Source: Mesorhizobium sp. LHD-90 (lineage in GTDB: Bacteria; Pseudomonadota; Alphaproteobacteria; Rhizobiales; Rhizobiaceae). From it: a DNA stretch of 64,000 nt. The DNA lies in contig NZ_JAVFVV010000001.1 in the NCBI RefSeq assembly GCF_030929505.1, forward strand, positions 396,943 through 460,942. Reading direction: 5' to 3'. Each line of letters starts with the position of its first letter. Positions within the stretch are counted from its first letter, which is position 1. Shown piece after piece: positions 29,435 through 37,544 of the stretch. The notes beneath the pieces were generated by a model. The model ran no database searches and was not told the DNA's origin. It saw nothing but the letters and a program-made list of their open reading frames with translations. Position numbers and translations under genes: made by a program.

Positions 29435-31417
29435 GTGTCCGAAATGGTCTTCAAACGACTTTTCACCCCGGCCGCGTTGCGGGGCAAGACGCTCCGCAAC
29501 AGGATCGTGTTCGGCGCACATACCGCCAACATGGCGGTCGACGGCCTGCCGACCGAGCGGCACGTCGGCTACTACGCGGAGCGTGCGATCGGCGGCGCCG
29601 GCATGATCGTGGTCGAGCCCATGCCGGTTCACCCGGCGGCGGTGCTGACCCGGGGCAACTTTCGTCCCGCCGACGACCGTGTCGTGCCCCATTTTCGCAA
29701 GGTGACGGAGGCGATCCGCGGCAACGGCGCGGTGGCGATCCAGCAGCTCTACCATGTTGGCCAGCACGCGGACGCCGACAATTCGTTCCATGCCGGGTGG
29801 TCGCCGTCCGGCCTGCCGAGCTATCACGATTCCGATGGCTCGCACCGGATGACCGAAGCGGAGATCGAGGAGACGATCGACGGGTTCGTGCAGGCGGCGC
29901 GCCGCTGTCATGAGGCCGGCTTCGACGGGGTCGAGGTGTGGGCGGCCTACCACTCCATGCTCGACCAGTTCTGGACACCTTGGTCCAACAGGCGAGACGA
30001 CCGTTGGGGCGGAAGCCTTGAAAACAGGACCCGCATGAGCCGCGAGGTCATGACCCGCATCCGCAAGGCCTGCGGCGATGATTTCATCATCGGCCTTGCG
30101 ATAAATGACGAACCGGAGGTGGAAGTCGCGCTCAAGCGCGAAGCGCTGGCCGAGATCGTCGACCTGCACGACCGCGATGCAATGATGGACTACGTCACCT
30201 GCGGATCGGGCAGCTATTTCGATTTCTACAGGATCATGCCGACTTTTCTTTATCCCGAGAAGCTCGGCGCCGATCTCGCAGCCGTCCTCAAGTCGACGGT
30301 GCGCCACGCGCTGGTGACCGCGGAGAGCCACATCCGCACCCCTGAGAATGCCGAAACAGTGCTGAGCGAGGGACGCGCCGACCTCGTCTCCATCGTGCGC
30401 GGCCAGATCGCCGATCCGCATCTCGCCGCCAAGTCCGCGGAGGGCAGGCCGCAGGACATCCGGGGTTGCCTGTCGTGCAACCAGATGTGCTGGGGCCGCC
30501 GTTCGCGTGACTACTGGATCAGTTGCGTGATCAACCCTTCCGCCGGGCGGGAGTGGGAATGGGGTGGCGATCGCTTCACGCCGTCGGCGCGCCCGAAGAG
30601 CGTTCTCGTCGTCGGAGGCGGACCGGCGGGGCTGGAGGCGGCCCGCGTGGCGGCTGAGCGTGGCCATCGCGTGACCCTGGCTGAAGCTTCGGATCGGCTG
30701 GGCGGACAGTTCCGCCTGGCGGGCATGCAGCCGCGCCGCGCCCAGATACTCGATCTGATCGACTGGTACGAACGCCAGCTCAACCAGTTGCAGGTCGAGG
30801 TCCGCTTCGGGCAGTACATGGAGGCGGAGGATGTCGAGCGGGAAAGCCCCGATCGCGTCGTGATCGCCACCGGCGCGCTTCCTTCTGACGGCGCCTTCCA
30901 GCGCGCCCTCCCGCAGTTCGACGACATTCCGGGCGGCGGGAAGGCTTTGTCGGCCGAGGCCGTCATGGCCCGCGAGGCACGGCCGGGGAAAAGTGTGATC
31001 GTGCTGGACGATGGCGGCAACTGGAAAGGCTGCGGCACCGCCTGGAAATTGGCGGAAGACGGCCATGACGTGACGATCGTTACGCCCGATGCGATGGTGG
31101 GCAAGGAATTGCAGCGGATGGCGGTCGACCTGCCCCTGCGCCGCGCCCTTGCCGCGCTCGGCGTCCGCTTCGTAACCGAAAGCGCGATCGTGCACTGGGA
31201 CGGCAAGACCGCCCGGATCGCTTCGTTGCTGAGCGGGCGGGAGCAGGAACTCGACGCCGACGCGCTCGTCTATGCGGCGACCAGTGTCGCCGACGACACG
31301 TTGTCCATGCGGCTGACCGAACGCGGTATCGCCTTCACCGCCATCGGCGACTGCACGGCCTCGCGCCAGGCAGCCTTTGCCTTCCACGATGGACGCAAGG
31401 CAGCACTCGGATTGTGA
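29435..31417 (+). CDS. FMN/[4Fe-4S] oxidoreductase, dienoyl-CoA reductase / trimethylamine dehydrogenase family
   Basis: A 660-residue flavoprotein with an FMN barrel (TLRNRIVFGAHTANMAVDG, AIQQLYHVGQHAD, WAAYHSMLDQFWTPWSNRRDD). The Fe-S motif CLSCNQMC plus a further Cys 11 residues on is complete, and is followed by an FAD/NAD domain ([20 protein letters not shown]). Unlike the paralogue at 24573-26627, all four cluster cysteines are present with dienoyl-CoA-reductase-type spacing. It starts with GTG at 29435 after GGGAGG; an ATG at 29444 is an alternative. It is the first plus-strand gene of the cluster and probably performs another N-demethylation or ring oxidation. The exact substrate is unknown. 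Confidence 0.82.
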   Translation: MSEMVFKRLFTPAALRGKTLRNRIVFGAHTANMAVDGLPTERHVGYYAERAIGGAGMIVVEPMPVHPAAVLTRGNFRPADDRVVPHFRKVTEAIRGNGAVAIQQLYHVGQHADADNSFHAGWSPSGLPSYHDSDGSHRMTEAEIEETIDGFVQAARRCHEAGFDGVEVWAAYHSMLDQFWTPWSNRRDDRWGGSLENRTRMSREVMTRIRKACGDDFIIGLAINDEPEVEVALKREALAEIVDLHDRDAMMDYVTCGSGSYFDFYRIMPTFLYPEKLGADLAAVLKSTVRHALVTAESHIRTPENAETVLSEGRADLVSIVRGQIADPHLAAKSAEGRPQDIRGCLSCNQMCWGRRSRDYWISCVINPSAGREWEWGGDRFTPSARPKSVLVVGGGPAGLEAARVAAERGHRVTLAEASDRLGGQFRLAGMQPRRAQILDLIDWYERQLNQLQVEVRFGQYMEAEDVERESPDRVVIATGALPSDGAFQRALPQFDDIPGGGKALSAEAVMAREARPGKSVIVLDDGGNWKGCGTAWKLAEDGHDVTIVTPDAMVGKELQRMAVDLPLRRALAALGVRFVTESAIVHWDGKTARIASLLSGREQELDADALVYAATSVADDTLSMRLTERGIAFTAIGDCTASRQAAFAFHDGRKAALGL

Positions 31418-31456
31418 GACGCCTGCACGGCCAGGCTAATCGGGGGAGAAGGTGGA

Positions 31457-32293
31457 ATGGGCAGCGCAATTCGCGTCGGAGTGGTGGGCGGCGGCGGATG
31501 GCTAGGCAGTGCCATCGTGGAAGCGATGCTGAACGCCGGCATCGTCGAGGAGCGCAATCTTTCGCTGTCCTACAGGCGCAAGAAGCCGGAGCGGTTTCCT
31601 GGAGCATTCTGGACCCCGGACAGCCAGGCGCTTGCCGATCGTTGCGACGTGATCATCCTCTCGGTCCGTCCGCAAGACTGGCCGGTGCTGAACCTGGATG
31701 CCGCCGGAAAGCTGACGATCTCGGTGATGGCGGGCATTCCGCTCGCCGCGATCTGCGACCGCCATGGCACGCGGCGTGCGGTGCGAACGATACCGAATGC
31801 CGCGGCGGAAGTGGGCCTGTCCTATACCCCATGGATCGCGACCGCAGAAACGACCGAAGACGATCGGTCGATCGTTCGCGCCGTCTTCGAGGCATGCGGA
31901 GCGCAGGACGAAGTGGCCAGCGAGCGGGACCTGGACTACCTGACCGGACTTGCCGGCTCCGGACCCGCGTTCCCGGCGTTGCTGGCGTCGGCCATGGTCG
32001 ACCATGCCGTCTCATTCGGCTTGTCACGCACAATTGCCGAAAAGGCTGCGCTGACGGTCCTTACAGGCGCCGGCAGGCTCCTTGAACCCCGCCGGCAAAC
32101 GCCGGATCAGGTCGTCGACGTCTTTCTCGAGTATCGCGGCACGACCGCGGCGGCCATCGAGGCAATGCGCGACCGGGGTTTCGACAGCGCCGTCGCCTGG
32201 GGACTTCAGCGAGCCTTTGAGAGGTCGCAGGCATTGGGCCTGTCTTCATCGGAGGTCGGCGAAACGGGCGAGACCGGTCGTCGCAGTTCCTGA
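31457..32293 (+). CDS. Pyrroline-5-carboxylate reductase-like protein (ProC family)
   Basis: A 278-residue NAD(P)H-dependent reductase-like protein. The Rossmann start is IRVGVVGGGGWLGSAIVEAM. The dimerisation domain has LTGLAGSGPAFPALLASAM and the ProC motif YRGTTAAAIEAMRDRGF near the C-terminus. True ProC makes proline from pyrroline-5-carboxylate. Here it lies 8 bp before an HpbD-like epimerase, so it more likely handles a cyclic imine or proline derivative made in the catabolic pathway. It is a divergent family member. GGAGAAGG precedes the ATG. Confidence 0.8.
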   Translation: MGSAIRVGVVGGGGWLGSAIVEAMLNAGIVEERNLSLSYRRKKPERFPGAFWTPDSQALADRCDVIILSVRPQDWPVLNLDAAGKLTISVMAGIPLAAICDRHGTRRAVRTIPNAAAEVGLSYTPWIATAETTEDDRSIVRAVFEACGAQDEVASERDLDYLTGLAGSGPAFPALLASAMVDHAVSFGLSRTIAEKAALTVLTGAGRLLEPRRQTPDQVVDVFLEYRGTTAAAIEAMRDRGFDSAVAWGLQRAFERSQALGLSSSEVGETGETGRRSS

Positions 32294-32301
32294 GGAGCGT
32301 C

Positions 32302-33411
32302 ATGCGGATCGAACACATCAACATCTATGGCGTAGTGCTTCCGGTCGTGGGCGGTCCGTATCGCATGGCCAGCGCGACGGTGAATGGTCTGGACAGCACG
32401 CTCGTGGAGATCGTTGCCGACAACGGACTCTCCGGATGGGGCGAAACGTGCCCGATCGGACCGGTCTATCAGCCGCACCACGCGCTGGGCGCACGGGCAG
32501 CGCTCGAAGAGATTTGCCCCGGCTTGGTCGGCGCCGACGCGACCTCGACCCGCACCGTCGCGATTCGCATGGATTCGCGGCTGACAGGACACGGATACGC
32601 AAAGGCCGCCGTCGACATCGCCCTCATGGATCTCCTGGGCAGGCATCTCGGCGTATCGGTGGGGACGCTGTTGGGTGGCGCGGTCACCGACCGGGTGCCG
32701 AGCTACTATTCCACCATCGTCGGCCAGCCTGACGACACCGCCCGGATCGCGCGCGAGAAGGTCGAGAAGGGCTATCCGCGGCTGCAGATCAAGGTCGGCG
32801 GGAAAAACCTGGAGCAGGACGCCGAGACGGTCCACAAGGTTTGGGAGGCGGTTGGTCACCGCGTTCGATTCGCCGTCGACGGCAACCGCGGCATGACGGC
32901 GGCCTACGCGCTACAGTTCGACCTTCTCTGCGAGGGCATCCCCTTCGTGCTTGAGCAGCCCTGCAATACGATGGAGGAAAACCAGGGCTTGAAGGGGCGC
33001 ATCCGGCGTCCTCTGTATCTCGATGAGAGTACGGAAGATCTCAATGCGGTCCTGCGCGCAATCGCCACCGGCATGGCGGACGGGTTCGGTTTCAAGGTGA
33101 CCCGGCTCGGCGGACTGACGAAGGCTGCCGTCGCGCGCGACCTTTGCGCCATCCGATCGTTGCCGCATAGCTGTGACGACGCGTGGGGTGGAGACGTCAT
33201 TGCGGCGGCCTGCGTGCATCTCGGCTCGACCGTGGAGCCGCGTCGGTTCGAAGGCGCCTGGATAGCGCAGGAATACATCGAAGGCCACTACGACCGTGAG
33301 AATCCGGTCCTCATAGAGGGTGGTCACATCAAGGTGCCCAAAGGCCCTGGGCTGGGTGTGCGGCCTGACAAGGCAAGCTTGGGAAATCCGATCGCGACCT
33401 ACGGGCGATGA
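32302..33411 (+). CDS. hpbD: Hydroxyproline-betaine 2-epimerase-like enzyme (enolase superfamily)
   Basis: A 369-residue enolase-superfamily enzyme with close motif identity to HpbD, which epimerises 4-hydroxyproline betaine and proline betaine at C2. Both catalytic lysines are present: Lys164 in LQIKVGG and Lys265 in GFGFKVTRLGG. The Mg ligands are Asp193 (VDGNRG), Glu218 (LEQPCN) and Asp241 (LYLDES). The aromatic residues that cage the quaternary ammonium group are also there: GWGETCPIGPVY near 45-56 and CDDAWGGD with Trp295. It is the best clue that the cluster degrades a betaine. The start follows GAGGAG and is coupled to the ProC-like gene. Confidence 0.85.
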   Translation: MRIEHINIYGVVLPVVGGPYRMASATVNGLDSTLVEIVADNGLSGWGETCPIGPVYQPHHALGARAALEEICPGLVGADATSTRTVAIRMDSRLTGHGYAKAAVDIALMDLLGRHLGVSVGTLLGGAVTDRVPSYYSTIVGQPDDTARIAREKVEKGYPRLQIKVGGKNLEQDAETVHKVWEAVGHRVRFAVDGNRGMTAAYALQFDLLCEGIPFVLEQPCNTMEENQGLKGRIRRPLYLDESTEDLNAVLRAIATGMADGFGFKVTRLGGLTKAAVARDLCAIRSLPHSCDDAWGGDVIAAACVHLGSTVEPRRFEGAWIAQEYIEGHYDRENPVLIEGGHIKVPKGPGLGVRPDKASLGNPIATYGR

Positions 33412-33539
33412 GCCGCCACGGAACCCATGCACGATGCGCCTCAACGGTATCGGCATAGCGAATTGCATTTTTGGAATTGGCATTCGCCGGCCGGCATTGG
33501 CATCAATCGGGAAGGTCGGCGATACGCTGACAACCGAGG

Positions 33540-34415
33540 ATGTCCAAATTGGCGCAAGTCTATTGCAATCGACGTTACATGCCCGAAGGCGAGGCGCGCA
33601 TCGGCCTGTTCGATCGCGGGTTCCTCTTCGCGGACGCCGTGTACGAGGTGACCGCCGTGATCGGCGGCAGAATGATAGACAATGACTTCCACCTCGGCCG
33701 CCTGCAGCGATCGCTTGCCGAGATTGGCATTCCCATGCCCATGTCGCTTGCCGAGATTGAAGCCGTCCAACTGGAACTCGTCTCGCGCAACGGGCTGGAC
33801 GAAGGGACGGTCTATCTCCAGGTTTCGCGCGGCGAAGCCGAACGCGACTTCCTGTTTCCGGATGATATCGAGCCCACCTTCATCGCCTTCACAAGCGCCC
33901 GCAAGCTGACGGGGACCAAGGCCCAGGCCGAAGGCATCGCCGTCGATCTCGCCCCCGATCCGCGTTGGGCGCGGCGGGACATAAAAACCGTCATGCTGCT
34001 GGGGCAGGTCCTGGCAAAGCGTGCCGCAAGCCAGGGCGGCTTCAACGACGTCTGGTTTGTCGAAGACGGGTTGGTGACCGAAGGCGCTTCCGCGACGGCG
34101 TTTATTGTGACAGGCGACGGCCGCGTCGTGACACGCGCCAATTCCCGGACCATCCTGCCCGGCTGCACGCGACGGGCGCTGGAGCGTCTATGCGACAGCA
34201 CGGGTATCGTCTTGGAAGAGCGGGCGTTCTCGCCCGAGGAAGCATTTTCGGCGGCGGAAGCGTTCCACACCTCTGCCTCCAGCCTGGTTACACCCGTCGT
34301 CCAGATCGCCGGCCACCGGATCGGAAACGGCCAGCCTGGCCCGTTGACATGCCGCCTGCAGGAAATCTACCTGCGGGCAGCTTTTGGAGAGCCGAACCGG
34401 AGTGCCGCGGAATGA
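33540..34415 (+). CDS. dat: D-amino-acid transaminase (class IV PLP aminotransferase)
   Basis: A 291-residue fold-type IV aminotransferase. The PLP-binding lysine is Lys149 in RRDIKTVMLLGQVLAK. YLQVSRGEAERDFLFP (92-107) is the hallmark of D-amino-acid transaminases, and EGASATAFIV follows near the end of the active site. The enzyme would convert D-Ala, D-Glu and similar D-amino acids to keto acids. Its neighbours are an epimerase and two peptidases that act on D-residues, which supports a D-amino-acid salvage role. The 128-bp gap before it contains no gene. Confidence 0.85.
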   Translation: MSKLAQVYCNRRYMPEGEARIGLFDRGFLFADAVYEVTAVIGGRMIDNDFHLGRLQRSLAEIGIPMPMSLAEIEAVQLELVSRNGLDEGTVYLQVSRGEAERDFLFPDDIEPTFIAFTSARKLTGTKAQAEGIAVDLAPDPRWARRDIKTVMLLGQVLAKRAASQGGFNDVWFVEDGLVTEGASATAFIVTGDGRVVTRANSRTILPGCTRRALERLCDSTGIVLEERAFSPEEAFSAAEAFHTSASSLVTPVVQIAGHRIGNGQPGPLTCRLQEIYLRAAFGEPNRSAAE

Positions 34416-34446
34416 GCCGCACTTGCCCGACAAGCGGGATGTGAGA

Positions 34447-35475
34447 ATGGGAGCCGCGCGGGATCTCGGTCTTGGCGTGGGCCGGCTGGCGCCTGGCCTG
34501 AACAACGCGATCACCGATGTGCCGGGGGTTCTGGTCGGCCACAAGACGATCGTCGCAGACGGGCTGGCCACCGGCGTCACGGCTGTCCTGCCTCATGGCG
34601 GCGATCTGTTCAGATCGAAGGTCAGGGCAGCGGTCGAGGTCATCAACGGTTTCGGCAAGTCTGCCGGGCTCATGCAACTGGCCGAGTTGGGCACGATCGA
34701 GACGCCGATCCTCCTGACGAATACGTTCTCGGTCGCGCCCTGCGTCGAAGCGCTGATCAGGCGCGCCATTGCCGCCAATCCGCAGATCGGGCGCGAAACC
34801 GGCACGGTCAACCCTGTCGTGTGCGAATGCAACGACGGTGGCATCAACGATATTCAGGCAATGGCGGTCAGCCGGCAGGACGCCGAGATTGCGCTGGACG
34901 CCGCGAGCGCCGGCCCGGTCGAACAGGGCAGCATCGGCGCTGGCGCCGGAATGACGTCGTTTGGGTTCAAGGCCGGCATTGGCAGCGCGTCCCGGACCGT
35001 CAAGATCGGGAGCCGCGTCTTCACGCTAGGCGCCCTGGTCTTGTCCAACTTTGGCAGGGCAGGGGATCTGATCCTCCCGGATGGGCGCAGAGCCGATCCC
35101 AAAGGGCTCAAGTCGCCTGAAAGCGGGTCGATCATCGTCATTCTCGGCACGGACATCCCGCTCGACGACAGGCAACTGAACCGGGTTGCACGCCGCGGCG
35201 GTGCCGGCATCGCACGCCTGGGCTCGTTCTGGGGACATGGCAGCGGCGACATCGCCATCGCCTTCACGACCGCCGATCCCTTGCCGCACGTCCAGTCTTC
35301 GCCATTCAACTCGATTGAACGTCTCGATGACAGGTACATCGACCTGGTTTTCGAAGCGGCTGTGGAAGCCACGGCCGAGGCCGTGCTGAACGCGCTGTGC
35401 GCCGCGAAAAGTACGGTCGGGCGAAATGGCCGCAGGTTTCCGGCGTTGGGCGACTGGTTGGGGGAGCGCGGATGA
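34447..35475 (+). CDS. P1/S58-family peptidase, DmpA type (D-aminopeptidase/esterase, beta-aminopeptidase)
   Basis: A 342-residue N-terminal-nucleophile hydrolase. DmpA-family markers are ITDVPGVLVGHKT near the start, NPVVCECNDGGIND (about 122-135), GAGAGMTSFGFKAGIGSASR (164-183) and the self-cleavage Gly227-Ser228 in PESGSIIVILGTD. The nucleophile Ser228 becomes the N-terminus of the beta chain. Family members release N-terminal D- or L-residues, or beta-amino acids, from amides and peptides. The ATG at 34447 was chosen by family length; the ribosome site is weak. Its stop overlaps the DppA start by four bases (ATGA). Confidence 0.85.
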   Translation: MGAARDLGLGVGRLAPGLNNAITDVPGVLVGHKTIVADGLATGVTAVLPHGGDLFRSKVRAAVEVINGFGKSAGLMQLAELGTIETPILLTNTFSVAPCVEALIRRAIAANPQIGRETGTVNPVVCECNDGGINDIQAMAVSRQDAEIALDAASAGPVEQGSIGAGAGMTSFGFKAGIGSASRTVKIGSRVFTLGALVLSNFGRAGDLILPDGRRADPKGLKSPESGSIIVILGTDIPLDDRQLNRVARRGGAGIARLGSFWGHGSGDIAIAFTTADPLPHVQSSPFNSIERLDDRYIDLVFEAAVEATAEAVLNALCAAKSTVGRNGRRFPALGDWLGERG

Positions 35476-36272
35476 GGGTTTTCATCTCGGCCGATATCGA
35501 AGGCACGGCAGGCATCCTGTCCTGGGACGAAACGGAAAGAACGCACGCGGACTACGCGGAATTTCGTGCGCTGATGACCGCGGAGGTGCTGGCCGCCTGC
35601 GAGGGCGCGCGGGCTGCCGGCGCGACCGAGATCGTCATCAAGGATGCACATGACAGTGGGCGCAACCTTATTCTCGAGCGGTTGCCTGCTTATGCGCGCA
35701 TCGTGAGGGGCTGGTCTGGGCATCCGGACGCGATGATGTTCGGGGTCGACGAAAGCTTCGATGCCGCGCTCTATACGGGCTATCATTCCAAGGCAGGAAC
35801 CGAAGACAACCCGCTCGCCCACACGTCGACATTGCGCATTTCGCGGCTGACCCTGAATGGAGAAACAGCCTCGGAGTTCACTTTGAATGCACTATGCGCG
35901 GCGCGTTACGGCGTGCCTTCGCTCTTTCTTTCCGGCGACGAAGGCATTTGCGCGGACGCCAAAGCCCTCGTTCCGGGGATCGCCACGGTCGGGACCCTCA
36001 AGGGCGTCGGCGCGGCTACGATCTCGCTAACGCCGGCGGCGGCGCGTGCCGCCATATGCGAGGGCGTCGAAAGGGCGCTGCGCGACAAGGCGCGGCAAGC
36101 CGTGCCCCGGATCCCTGAAAACATCGAGATCGTCATCGAATTCAGCAATCCCGCCGATGCCTACCGTGCCTCCTGGTATCCCGGCGTGCGCCGGCACGGG
36201 CCGCGCGCCGTCGCGTTTCGATCGGACGATTTTTTCGAGGTGCTGCGCGCCTTTCGCTTCATGAAAAGCTGA
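35472..36272 (+). CDS. dppA: M55-family D-aminopeptidase, DppA type
   Basis: A 266-residue zinc-dependent peptidase. The start ISADIEGTAGI (metal ligands Asp8 and Glu10) matches the SVDMEGISGV signature of Bacillus DppA. DAHDSGRN, GYHSKAGTEDNPLAHT and FLSGDEGICADAK follow as in the family. DppA releases D-Ala from D-Ala-D-Ala-type peptides. The gene overlaps the preceding peptidase gene by four bases and converges on a LysR gene with a 14-bp overlap. Together with the transaminase it forms a compact D-residue salvage unit. The symbol follows the Bacillus peptidase, not the E. coli dipeptide-binding protein. Confidence 0.85.
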   Translation: MRVFISADIEGTAGILSWDETERTHADYAEFRALMTAEVLAACEGARAAGATEIVIKDAHDSGRNLILERLPAYARIVRGWSGHPDAMMFGVDESFDAALYTGYHSKAGTEDNPLAHTSTLRISRLTLNGETASEFTLNALCAARYGVPSLFLSGDEGICADAKALVPGIATVGTLKGVGAATISLTPAAARAAICEGVERALRDKARQAVPRIPENIEIVIEFSNPADAYRASWYPGVRRHGPRAVAFRSDDFFEVLRAFRFMKS

Positions 36273-37206
36273 AGCCGTTCGCTGCCAACGCCCTGGACGC
36301 CTGCCAGAGCGCTTCCACCATGGTGCTGCGCGTCTTCTCCGAGCTGCGATACAACCGGATCTCAAGGTCGAGCGTCCAGGTGCGGTCATTCGAGCAGGCC
36401 ACAAGACTGCCATTGGAGATGTCTGACGCGACCAGGCTTTCCGGTAGCCAGCAAATGCCGGCGCCCGTCAGTGCCAGTTCCTTGAGGCCCGCACTGATCG
36501 TGCTTTCATGCACCGTCTGGCGCCGGAACGGCGAGTGCTTCGAGAAGAGGCTGCCGAGCGCGACGCCGAAGAATGAGCTGTGACCATAGCCCAGATAGGG
36601 CAGGGCGAGTTTCGCCGTGTTTGGATGGTCCAGAATTCCTGCCGCAGGGGCAACCGACTTGTCGAGGCGCAGTTGCGGCGCGGCGACGGGGATGAGGCGG
36701 TCCGATCCGATCGCCAGATAGGCAAACTTGTCGCGGTCGAGGTGGAACGGCACTTCGCGGTGCGCATAGGTCAGGAAGAAGTCGGCTTCGCCGTCGGTCA
36801 GTGCAGCCAAGTTCGCCTCGATGCCGCCTCTGTCGGCTATGAAGGATGTGCCGAACTTGTGGGTGTTCCGCTGCAACTCCCGCAGCCAGACCGGAAAGAA
36901 TGTGATGGTCAATGTGTGAAGGGCCGCAAACCGTACGAGCCCCTGCTCCGCGGGCGGGCGCAGCGATTCGCGCACCGAATAGAACATCCTGATCGCGTCT
37001 TGCGCCATCGGCAGAAAGTTGCGCCCGGCCGGCGTCAGTTCGGCCGGCATGGTGGCGCGGCTGATGAGCGGCGCTCCGATCCATGTCTCGAGCTGCTTGA
37101 TGCGCCGGCTGAAGGCGGGCTGGGTAACATTGCGGATTTCGGCCGCCCGCGAAAAGCTCGACGTTTCCGCAAGCGTCACAAAATCTTCGAGCCATTTGAT
37201 CTCCAC
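36259..37206 (-). CDS. LysR-family transcriptional regulator
   Basis: A 315-residue regulator with an N-terminal helix-turn-helix (VEIKWLEDFVTLAETSSFSR, then NVTQPAFSRRIKQLETWIG) and an effector-binding domain. The GTG at 37206 was chosen over an upstream ATG at 37248 because GGAGGGGG lies just upstream and IKWLEDF is the usual family start. It is divergent from the amidohydrolase-Dpp importer operon, and a T-N11-A box (37281-37295) lies in the intergenic region. It probably controls that operon and itself. Confidence 0.88.
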   Translation of the reverse strand: MEIKWLEDFVTLAETSSFSRAAEIRNVTQPAFSRRIKQLETWIGAPLISRATMPAELTPAGRNFLPMAQDAIRMFYSVRESLRPPAEQGLVRFAALHTLTITFFPVWLRELQRNTHKFGTSFIADRGGIEANLAALTDGEADFFLTYAHREVPFHLDRDKFAYLAIGSDRLIPVAAPQLRLDKSVAPAAGILDHPNTAKLALPYLGYGHSSFFGVALGSLFSKHSPFRRQTVHESTISAGLKELALTGAGICWLPESLVASDISNGSLVACSNDRTWTLDLEIRLYRSSEKTRSTMVEALWQASRALAANGFSFS

Positions 37207-37544
37207 CCGGCCCCCTCCATAGCGTCCCGACCTTCGAGCAGGCCACATCCGGCAAAATATCTCATTCTAATTGCAATGTTATGCAAATTTTGCATGAGTG
37301 CTTGCGAAAACCGAATTGGCCATGCGGCCACGGACACCGCAACGTAGGCAAAACGAACAAGCCGGCAGCCGAAGCCGGCGTTCGGAGGGCGAACAATCTC
37401 GAATTCCTGCGTCGATCTGTCGGAGGCTCCACTCGTCGCAGACGCAAGGCAATTTGCTGTGCAGCCTATCGACGAGGGCAGGGTGGCATTTCTCGCCAAC
37501 CATTGCTGGTGACGTTCGGTCGCCGGGAGGAAGAAAAGGGTAAT
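37207..37544. other. 338-bp divergent control region between LysR and amidohydrolase genes
   Basis: No gene is visible. The LysR-proximal 100 bp are AT-rich compared with the surroundings and hold two overlapping dyads, TTGCA-N6-TGCAA (37271-37286) and ATGCAAA-T-TTTGCAT (37281-37295). The remaining roughly 200 bp up to the amidohydrolase start would be a long leader with nothing recognisable. Confidence 0.5.
37281..37295. promoter_or_regulatory. LysR-type T-N11-A box
   Basis: ATGCAAATTTTGCAT is a near-perfect palindrome (7-bp arms, one central base) and contains TGCAAATTTTGCA, a T-N11-A site as bound by LysR-family regulators. It is centred about 80 bp from the LysR GTG and about 255 bp from the amidohydrolase ATG. 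Confidence 0.6.

Noticed and set aside
31457..32293. Housekeeping proC
   Set aside because: The protein is divergent and sits in a catabolic operon; a separate biosynthetic proC is expected elsewhere, though this cannot be checked here.
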